Shown here piece by piece: positions 44,031-52,200 of a DNA stretch of 64,000 nucleotides. The position numbers were made by a program, and so were the translations under genes. The number at the start of each line of letters is the position of its first letter. Positions within the stretch are counted from its first letter, which is position 1. The stretch comes from Siphonodentalium dalli (lineage: Eukaryota; Mollusca; Scaphopoda; Gadilida; Siphonodentaliidae): assembly GCA_032622095.1 (NCBI GenBank), contig CP136063.1, positions 25,424,987-25,488,986 of the forward strand, written 5' to 3'. The notes beneath the pieces were generated by a model. That model saw only the letters and a program-made list of their open reading frames with translations, was not told where the DNA came from and searched no databases.

Positions 44031-44970
44031 TAGTCCAAGTCTTCTCGTACTAAAACTAGCTAAGATTTTGGGATGGAGATGCTAGTGTTTAGTCCGAGTT
44101 CCAAGCCCATGCATTTCTATGACACGAGTTACGCCCAGGATCTGTGGCGGGAATCTGTGGTGTATTTTACTCGATTTACCTAACAAAGCAATACATATAC
44201 ATATACAATACATATACATCGGAAAGAGTGACATCTTATGGTCATAATGGTGTATAATAATCTAACTTTAATGTTAAATTACACATAGAATATTCCGGTT
44301 GATTGCCACAAACATCGTTGTTTTTTCTGTTTGTTTACTTAACTGAAAGCCGAATTCAGGTTCCGAAGAACTTCGGCATTGTTCGGTGTTTGTTTTGGCC
44401 GAGACGAATTTCGATACAAACAAAATGGCGGCCCCCATGATATTCTAATGGTCATTGTGTTTACACTGTTTTAAACTGTGAGATGGTTATAATTCCCGTA
44501 ATTTATTTAATGTATTACATTTATATCTTCAATATGTATTTAATCTATGTATTTATTTATTTATTGTCACGTATAATTACGATTACAATGGAGAATTCAT
44601 CGTGCGTGGTTGATTGAAAATCTACGGAATATTTTCACCGGAAAATGCCGAACGCAGTTCGCAAGGTCAACTGAGTTCGCATACTTTAAAAAATATGTAA
44701 ACACTGCGGCAAAAGTTTCTTTTCACATTAAATTACCGCTTTCAATTCACAACCGATGTGGGTTTCAGATCAAATAGCATGTCTTCTGCGGAAAATATCC
44801 GTTTATTGTAGCAATTGTGATATTTTATTTCATATAATTGTGGTTTTATTTGAGCGGGTCACTAACGCTTAAGTTGTGTCATAGAAATGCATGGGCCTGG
44901 AACTCGGACTAAACACTAGCATCTCCATCCCAAAATCTTAGCTAGTTTTAGTACGAGAAGACTTGGACTA
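44031..44970. mobile_element. 940-bp TIR element with 8-bp target duplication
   Basis: Ends TAGTCCAAGTCTTCTCG... with about 95-bp inverted repeats. Flanked by perfect TATCAGCT copies at 44023-44030 and 44971-44978. The 8-bp duplication and TAG terminus fit a non-autonomous hAT-type element. No coding sequence was recognised. It interrupts the RNase H gene. Confidence 0.85.
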
Positions 44971-45182
44971 TATCAGCTTGACTATTCTCAGTTCCAGACA
45001 GAAACCCTGCTGAAATCCATACATGTTTGGACTGAGCCCATTGCCACGGTGCTAATGCCAACCTATTACAACTTTCAGATTTTATTCCGTCCCATGTTAA
45101 TAATGTAAGAAATCGCTGCATGTGGTGTTATCCGAATAAATACGAATATGTATGTCATGCCAATTCTTCCCAAACGCCTTTA

Positions 45183-45660
45183 AAGATGAATTATCTCTTT
45201 AAATAACAAATTTTAAATAGTTGCGTGGGTATAAAATAATAGATATGAACTGAAGACCCCTGTCCGGAAAAGCTTCTGTCAATTAATATTGATTTTATTT
45301 CGAATATTAAATCGGGCCCGTTTATGTTACTATTTTTAGAACCGACCATTCGGATGAGACCGTATTGCGATATAGAGCACTGGGCTGTTCCTACGGCTAC
45401 GCAACGAATGTCAAATGTCACAGATTGGTTGTTTGTATTGTTTTGTTCCACAGATATAAGCGATAATGAGTATAATTAACGTTTATTTCTGACAAAATTG
45501 CGCAATATAATTTCTGGTCTCTGTTAACAGTAACCACTATTGTTCGTTAGCTGAACAAACACACATTTTTAGACCAGAAAATATTCGAAATAAAATTAAT
45601 ATTAATCGATAGAAGCATTTCCGGACAGGAGTCTTCGATTCAAATCTAATATTTTATACT
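45183..45660. repeat. Dispersed repeat family A, inverted pair (copies 2 and 3)
   Basis: The left arm (45183-45378) and right arm (about 45590-45660) are inverted relative to each other. Shared words are CCTGTCCGGAAA and ATTAATATTGATTTTATTTCG. They form a foldback insertion in the RNase H gene. The left arm holds the uninterrupted TCTCTTTAAATAAC that is the empty-site counterpart of the MITE at 62005. Confidence 0.75.
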
Positions 45661-46047
45661 GTTTTTGTTCGTCAGCTAACCAATGACCCCATATAGAACG
45701 GTCATTGTGACTACATCCCCAGCCATGCTGACTGGCATGTGTAACACAACCATGATCAATATGTCGCAGGGCGTTGTCAACACTATCACACCACCAACGC
45801 AATTCAAGTCGCATATTACTTGAAATCGTTATCAGAGCATCATAGTTGAACTTATGCTCTTTAAGCGCTCGTATCTTGGCAGATTCTAGAATTCTATAAT
45901 GCAACTTCCCAAAGTCATTAGCTGAGAACCTAGCAACAATCAAACCTATAACTTCAGCTAATTTCCGAATCGTAGCAAATGTAGCTTTTTCAAGATTCCG
46001 ACAGGCACATTTAAGCGACGCGCGTCGCATTTTTGTGACCGAAACTG

Positions 46048-46731
46048 TCATATCAACAGATTGATTACATTACCAAGAAATGTGAGATTGTGTGTGGGTG
46101 TTAACGCGGATTTTTCAAAATTGATAACGAAACCCAACGATTGAATGAGTTTTAATGCCATTTCAGTATGACAATTGCATTCTAAGGCACACTTGCTAGT
46201 CAGAAAAGAGTCATCAATATAGGAGACTATCTTGACGCCGAACGTCCGCAGTGTTGCATGTAACGGTTGCAACAGTTTCGTAAACAACCGAGGTGCACTG
46301 GCAAGGCCCTGTGGTAAAGTACAAAATTCGTACATTTGACCGTTCCACACAAATTTTAGAAATTTCCTGTGGTCAATATCGATAGAAACTGAATAGTAAG
46401 AATGACGTAAATCGATAGACGTCATGTAACAACCAGGTGTTACTAATTACAAAGCTCTCTCCAATGAGTCCATCTTGAAATGATGATACTCGATTAATGC
46501 ATTGAGACCCTTTAAATTCAAAATCATGCGGTGTTCCCCATTAGGTTTTGGTCGCAGAAAAATTGGGGAAACAAACCCATTGTATGACAATGAAACTTGC
46601 TCAATAACATGCATATATAGAAGCTTATTTACCTCTGTGTTAATGAGATCCATTTCATTTTTTGTAGTCACTGATGACACCGTATATGCAACTGCTGTGG
46701 CTCTTTGTCTCCAATGAATTGCAACCGACAA
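46048..46731 (-). pseudogene. DIRS-like reverse transcriptase
   Basis: Fingers: GFVSPIFLRPKPNGEHRMIL and NALIEYHHFKMDSL (46447-46731). Palm: SIDLRHSYYSV with motif A Asp, CTLPQGLASAP, then VSYIDD catalytic motif C (46048-46425). A TAA at 46447-46449 splits what is otherwise one frame between motif groups (SLERAL, stop, LVTPGCY), consistent with a single nonsense change. Confidence 0.88.
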
Positions 46732-46842
46732 TGAGACACTTTATCTAAGATCCGACGATCAGATGTAATTTTACGCCACGAGGCCAGAAAATAATGCAAT
46801 TGACCAGCGATAAAATTATCAAGTAAAGGACTGACCTTACCT

Positions 46843-48100
46843 TCAGATGTCGTTAAGTAGTCGACTACTTCCGAGGAGCTCGCTGCCTCGACCGTTTTTT
46901 GAATCCCCAAACACAGGGTATGGTGCTGGTCTCGGAGCCTTTCCAAAGAAACCTCTACCTCGAGGAAATGGCCGCTGGAAACGCCCTCTGGTTTCACCAC
47001 GTTGGGCAGGACTCAGGAGAAAATCTCGTTCCAGACGAACCACCCTGCAGCTAAGTAAACATCTTGTTCGTGTCACCAATTTGACGAACACGGTCAGAGA
47101 TATTGTCACCAAATAATTCAGATGTATATGGTTCATTGTGAGAGCAGAGAAGGGAATATTCACATTTTAACTCTGGCTTGACGAGATCTCTTCTCGCCAA
47201 GTTTAACTTTAACTGACGATGACCATGACCAAGCATAAATAACGGTTCCATAGAGGAATCGATGAGTTCCTGTGGTGCGTCAAGGTCCGTACCCATCAGG
47301 TTGACCAATTTTACCAACATAGTGGATGCTTGAAGAAGGGTTGCTTCAACACCCTGTAATTTTCGCTCGGTCGCTTTTGCATTTGAAGACAGTAGCTCCC
47401 AAATAACCGAATTGGTGCGAACTGGGCATAAAGCGGAAAAGATAGCTGGACGGTTGACCTTCATGAACTCAGCTTGTTTGTCGTTGTCAATACCGCCATG
47501 AAACCACAGTTGAACGCAATCAGCCAAGGGTTGATCGACTTCAACACCCAAAACGTCTCGACATTTAAGTTTTGCACCAGCCGCTTTCAGCTTATTGGGC
47601 ATGCCAAGGGCCTCATCCGCCGGACCCTGACTGTCGACATAACCATCACTTTGGTTATCTCCAGTCGGCGAGACAGCATACACAGAATCCTGACCATCCG
47701 GAAATTCGGGCTCATAATACACATCAGCCGACATGTCACCAACACGCTGTGACAGCACACTTAAAGAAGTGGACTGTTGTTGTTGGTCAGTTCGAATTTG
47801 CAATAATAATGCATAAATGTCTCTCTGGTCCACGTCTGGCGATTTGTGAGGAGGTTTCTTCGCCTGAAACCCTGAGCCCGATGGCTTCACAGAGTCCAGT
47901 GGAATTGAGACAGGTATTCTGGCGGGGGGTTTAACAACATTTTGTTTCCCCTTCGAGGACGACGGAGGTTTAGAAGCAACCATAGTGTTGCCTGCCATGT
48001 TCGATGAAACAGTGCTTGTCGAAGCTGTAAAGTCGCCTCCAACGGGACCAACTTTTAACATCGCATCCGCCATGTTAACAAAACAGGCAAGAGAGAACAA
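46843..48100 (-). pseudogene. gag-like ORF1 of the DIRS-like element
   Basis: The frame from Met 48100 to 47051 encodes a 349-residue protein with a Ser/Lys/Pro-rich N-terminus. A central helical region follows (ADCVQLWFHGGIDNDKQAEF, WELLSSNAKATERKLQGVEA), then LARRDLVKPEL. After a frameshift or stop at 47051, an Arg/Gly-rich tail (GRFQRPFPRGRGFFGK) is read in other frames to 46843. DIRS ORF1 proteins commonly end in such a basic tail. Assignment rests on position and composition, since no CCHC knuckle is seen. Confidence 0.65.
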
Positions 48101-48528
48101 ATGGCTAAAAAGTCAACGCAAAATCGTGCGTAACCAACCAATTAAATAATCACAGTTCAACAGAACCCGTGTGAATACACCGGCCACTATGAACAGCGTT
48201 GCTCAATCAGGCCGCTACAGGCGTGATCTATTGAAAATCAACGGTGAGTAAGCAACAAGCCATGCACTACGATCGTAACATGGTGTTTTGTCGATAATAT
48301 TAATTTGACAGCAGTACGAAATGTACAAATCAAAATGTCAAATGATAAGGAAGGAAACTACAGTCGTCGCTTTCCTATCAAAATTTATTATCGACGAAGT
48401 TGAAAGTCAAAGCTGCTTCAATCGTAGCTTTAGAGACTTATTTGCAGAGCTCACATAAAACGTCTACACTCGACGCTAGCAGTGAACACAAAGAGGTGTT
48501 GTAGAGTACACATGCGCAGTAATGCTAT
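48101..48528 (-). other. 5' leader of the DIRS-like element
   Basis: Non-coding region between the ORF1 start and the right terminal repeat. Contains the TGTACTCTACAACACC word shared with 34588-34671. Confidence 0.5.
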
Positions 48529-48568
48529 CTCAGTTGACCCCGGAAGTGATTATATAGTGAAATAGAAT
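48529..48568. repeat. DIRS-like terminal inverted repeat, right
   Basis: Exact inverse of 34824-34863. Confidence 0.9.
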
Positions 48569-48574
48569 TGCACC

Positions 48575-48865
48575 GTTTTACCGAAAGTGCAGCGTCGTGC
48601 AACCAGACTGGTACCTGAGCTGAAACACCTTGGTTACAGAGATAGACTCGTTCAGTTGAACTCAATGTCTGTAAAATACAGGCGTTTGCGAGGTGATTTA
48701 ATAGAGACGTACAAGTACTTACATAATCAGTATAACGTCAACAGATTAATTGTTCCAGAAAGCAACCACGAGGACATAATTTCAAGCTGCAAATTAAAGA
48801 CATATTATGGACTTGATCGGCTCCATGAAACTGCTAAATTAGTATTCGGGCGCTATGCCAACTGA
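48575..48865 (+). pseudogene. CR1/Jockey-like LINE, C-terminal portion (split gene)
   Basis: Reads KVQRRATRLVPELKHLGYRD, then LNSMSVKYRRLRGDLIETYK and ISSCKLKTYYGLDRLHETAK. This is the usual continuation of the IExVQRRATKL region of CR1/Jockey-like RT proteins and completes the fragment at 33765-34530. It stops at 48863-48865. Confidence 0.8.
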
Positions 48866-49455
48866 GGGTATGTAACATTCTACTAACATAACCAAAATCT
48901 GAAGCAAATCAACCATGCTACTCCACAGAAAACATCTTTCGAACTACGCTCAAATGTAAATATTTTCTTCTTGATTCGGGACGCAACTATCGGAGATAAA
49001 CTTACGAAAATTATTTCGCCATCGAGAGTCACTACATTTAATTGATATCTAAGAATGGCAGTGTGTGTTGTCGATTTTGGATGTACTATATGTACTATAT
49101 GTAACATATGACTACTTTGAGGAAGATTATTCACCATTTCTATTTTATCACAGTACTGGAGTGTTTCACATCACTTTAAAACCGTGAATAAGAAATTTGG
49201 GAAGTACTTCTTCACTCAATGTGTTGTAGTTCAGTAGATCAAACGTCCAGAAAACGTTGTCATTGCCACTTCACTGATTAAATTCAAATCCCAGATAAAT
49301 TATCAAGTATACAGTCTGAAGTACATATATGCTGACTGAGTTATTATTACATGATGTATATAACAATTGTTTTTGTATATCGGAACCAGAAGTCGAATGA
49401 CTTGTTCCGAAACATTTGATATTGATGGTTATGATGATATAGACCCATCATGACC
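48866..49455. other. Non-coding, no feature recognised
   Basis: May include the 3' UTR of the split LINE. A TACTATATGTACTATATG repeat lies at about 49082. Confidence 0.4.
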
Positions 49456-49460
49456 ATACA

Positions 49461-50000
49461 CAGGTCAGACACATCCTGAATTCCACTATTATAGTGATAT
49501 ACCACTATTATACTGATATTCCACTATTATAGTAGTATTTGACCATTACAGTTTTGTGAATTTGATAAAAGAGGAATAATCAAGAATCATATTTCACGTA
49601 AATGTGTCACACTAATTCGGTATTATAGATATATTTTATCCAGATGAATGATTAATCATGACGGCACATGATAAGCTTATTAAGAAACTCAATTAGCATT
49701 CAATTACTTTAAATGTTGTTAATGGAGGAGCGATTGAGTTATCCTGTTATTGTCATTTATAAAGGAATATATTGGTAATATTATTGAATAACAAAGATGG
49801 AACAAGAGATTGTACAACGAATTTTGTCAGAAGACTGTTCCTTCGCTGTGATATTGTTAAGAGTGCAATTGGCTGTGCACTGGTGTGCGCCGTTTACTAT
49901 TCCCGACTCAAATACAGGAAACATGAATTTGTTATGGTCATATACCACTATAATAGTGGAATACCACTATAATAGTGGAATTCGGGATGTGCCTGACCCG
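49461..50000. mobile_element. 540-bp foldback element with palindromic CCACTATTATAGTGG ends
   Basis: The left end CAGGTCAGACACATCCTGAA is mirrored by the right end (TTCGGGATGTGCCTGACCCG). Each end carries two or three CCACTATTATAGTG(G) units, themselves palindromic. ATACA occurs on both sides (49456-49460, 50001-50005) and may be a 5-bp duplication. No coding sequence. Confidence 0.7.
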
Positions 50001-50416
50001 ATACATTCACTTTATGTATACATAGACACATCAACAATGGCCATTCAGTCATTCCAATACCACTGCCAATTCACCCTTTGTCACCATTCCACGCCAGACT
50101 TGCATATATACCTCATCCATGACAATACATCCACCCGCTGTCATACATCACATCCACGACATACAACAATTCACTGTATACCTGCATGTATACACCAAAC
50201 AATTGCAAAACAGCAACGCCGTATATACATATACATCCCACCGTGACCACATCTTGTATACCATACTCACTGGGGTAAGCTGCTCCGTCGGAAGCGGTTC
50301 GCTTGTGATAAAAGCTCCAGTGCGCAATTTACAATGCGACGGTGCGTCTGTGATTATTTTGTGAAAAAGGAAACTGAAGTATTAAAAATGGTACGTATTA
50401 TCTCTATAAACAGCAT
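50001..50416. other. Non-coding, ACCA/CATAC-rich
   Basis: Low-complexity plus-strand C/A bias like that near 31.2-31.5 kb. No gene. Confidence 0.4.
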
Positions 50417-50422
50417 TATTCT
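50417..50422. repeat. Target-site duplication TATTCT (left)
   Basis: Identical to 58934-58939. Confidence 0.85.
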
Positions 50423-51377
50423 AGGGACATGACAATCTGCGGAATGGGATGGAATATGGAATAGAACGACAATCTGCGGAACAGAATTTCAAATTGCGTG
50501 GAACGGCCGATATCTCGAGGAATACAGGGCGTAGGGCGCTCATGTTGGTGTCTAACGAAATGCCCACATTCGCTCTATCCACACATATTAACCCCGCCAC
50601 TGACCGGACACCAGAAGTTGCATTATTTGATCGAAAACTGACCTAACATGGGGTGAAATTTGGGATAGCATGGCAATCTGCGGAACAGAATTTCAAATTG
50701 CGTGGAACGGCCGATATCTCGAGGAATACAGGGCGTAGGGCGCTCATTTTGGTGTCTAACGAAAGGCCGATATTCGCCCTATCCACACATATTAACCCCG
50801 CCACTGAACGGACACCGGAAGTTGCATTATTCGGTCGAAAACTGACCTAACATAAAATGCCACAAACACGAAAAACTGCGTTCGACATTAATGTTTAGAA
50901 TTTAGATTTCTCGACGAATACGCTAGCAAACACCAAGTTTTAGGTATCAAATAACGCAGTGGAATACTGTGCACTCGTTTTTATCTACAATATGGCTGTT
51001 TTAGTGCGAAAACTGTAATAGCGAAACGCAAACAAGCGCCGATAAAACAGCTAAAAATAGACTCGATGTTTACATTTACACGATCGATTTCAGCTGGTAT
51101 ATTCAATATAATGGGGCGTATAGTATATCAAAATGTAGGATTAGACACAGGGAATGTATTTTTTTCCAAATGGGTCCACCACGCGGTGAAATTGTTGCAG
51201 AAATTCGCTCCAAAATATTCGCACTTCAGTTGTGACTAAAAGCCCAGATGCCGGAGCCCGGCGACTAAAAGCCAAGTTACAAAATAGATTAACTGGTTTG
51301 AACGCATGAATATGTCAATGGTCAGACTGTTGGAAATAATACCCAATTTTTTTTTATATACTTATATAAACACTTAC
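50423..51377 (+). repeat. Terminal inverted repeat of the 8.5-kb element, left
   Basis: Contains two 204-bp tandem units, then unique sequence. The inner edge coincides with a CTTACGT word, the inverse of an ACGTAAG splice donor. Confidence 0.9.
50470..50850 (+). repeat. Subterminal 204-bp tandem duplication in the left TIR
   Basis: CAATCTGCGGAACAGAATTTC occurs at 50470 and 50674. The units run to ...GGTCGAAAACTGACCTAACA. Both units have a 65-codon open frame in the same phase; no domain was recognised. Inverse copies lie at about 58506-58887 in the right TIR. Confidence 0.85.
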
Positions 51378-51884
51378 GTGATGATGTTGCGATGGTGAAT
51401 GTACATATCAGCCGTCAGTTGTTGGTTTTTAAATCTACCTCTCTGAAGTATCTGACCGATGAACACGCGGATGCCGTTCTCTCTGCATGGTGTTACCACT
51501 TTATCTATGAGGGCATTGTATATATCTACTGCGTCTCGCTCAGGGGTGATATCATTAGCCCCTAGCTGAACGAACATGGCTTCTGGTTTCCATTGTATTA
51601 AGAGATCAAGATATGGTTTGAAGTATTTCCCTCTGCGAATAGCATTATCATCAGGAAACAGCACCATGCCACCGGTAGTGAACGTCTTGCATTCAGCAGT
51701 TAGTAGAAATTCACCCTCGCAAAATTTTGCCAAATTTCTGATATAGCTGCTGCCAAATATCGCGAATTTCGATATGTCGTTCATTATTGTGTTCGTGTTG
51801 GGCAAGTGACCAAACTCAGGTTGTCGGGCAATATTTATGTCTTGCAATGACCCCATATACATAGGCACGTATGTTTGTTCTATA
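51374..51884 (-). CDS. SGNH-hydrolase-like exon
   Basis: The frame shows the blocks of SGNH/GDSL hydrolases: KFAIFGSSYIRNL (GxS, block I nucleophile region), TFTTGGM (Gly, block II), AMFVQLGANDITPE (GxND, block III), and a downstream RENGIRVFIGQIL strand. Family members hydrolyse esters of lipids, glycans or other substrates. The C-terminal DxxH block V is not visible before the exon ends at ACATCATCAC|GTAAGTG near 51374. A pyrimidine-rich TTTTTATAG acceptor precedes it at about 51885. The first in-frame Met is at 51868, but an upstream exon is likely. The remaining exon would lie in the left TIR or beyond. Family assignment is by motif only; substrate unknown. Confidence 0.6.
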
Positions 51885-51889
51885 AAAAC

Positions 51890-52200
51890 AAAAGTGAGCT
51901 TATGTTATCTGCGATGTGGTCACCCTTTTAGGGTTTCGTCGGATCCGACATTCAATTGTGCATATTCGCTCAAGTTCTGAATGTGTGAACAACCAGAGTG
52001 AGATACAATCACTTTTCAAAGAAACAATCAGCTGAATAAATCAACGTGGTCAAAAACAACAAATAACAATCAAAGCACTGACGGTGAACATATAAATCTC
52101 CATGTATGCACATACACTTACAAGACTCCTAATCGCATTTCATGACTTCACGAACAAGAAAATCAGTCTTTTTTCGTTGTTTTACCACATCGCAACAAGT
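51890..52200. promoter_or_regulatory. Divergent intergenic region between the SGNH-like and KptA-like genes
   Basis: The two genes are head to head with about 310 bases between the SGNH exon acceptor and the KptA ATG. It probably contains both 5' ends and any shared promoter. A GTAAGTGT donor-like word for the minus gene lies near 52118. No TATA element or other site was established. Confidence 0.35.

Larger units (their letters stand above)
43466..46051 (-). pseudogene. RNase H and connector of the DIRS-like element, interrupted twice
   Basis: 45662-46051 holds the RH N-terminal part (LRWWCDSVDNAL and VTHASQHGWGC, where the usual TDAS reads THAS). After a repeat insertion, 44979-45182 holds SDNTT (45122-45136), then GIKSESCN, then WISAGFLSGTENSQADTASR in shifting frames. 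After a 940-bp element, 43466-44030 continues with ADNDMFAQLEFF, PDPDAKYVDAF, FPPFNLVGRCVQKI and WPTQTWFP, the typical DIRS RH-to-recombinase connector. The THAS substitution removes a catalytic Asp. Clearly dead. Confidence 0.8.
34824..48568 (-). mobile_element. DIRS-like tyrosine-recombinase retrotransposon, heavily interrupted
   Basis: Terminal inverted repeats of 40 bases (ATTCTATTTCACTATATAAT... at 34824-34863 and its exact inverse at 48529-48568) enclose, on the minus strand and in this order, a gag-like frame, reverse transcriptase, RNase H with connector, and tyrosine recombinase. This is the defining gene order and termini of DIRS1-like elements, which integrate through a recombinase and make no target duplication; none is seen here. 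Removing the insertion in the recombinase gene (about 7.6 kb), the 940-bp element and the ~480-bp repeat leaves about 4.7 kb, close to a normal DIRS length. It lies inside a CR1-like LINE. All genes have stops or frameshifts. Confidence 0.85.

Noticed and set aside
46843-48100. Calling the DIRS block an LTR retrotransposon or endogenous retrovirus
   Set aside because: No long direct repeats, no aspartic protease or DDE integrase; a tyrosine recombinase and inverted termini are present.
50449-50850. Two 65-codon frames in the 204-bp units as genes
   Set aside because: Also present inverted in the right TIR with no domain or start context; listed as a repeat property, not as genes.
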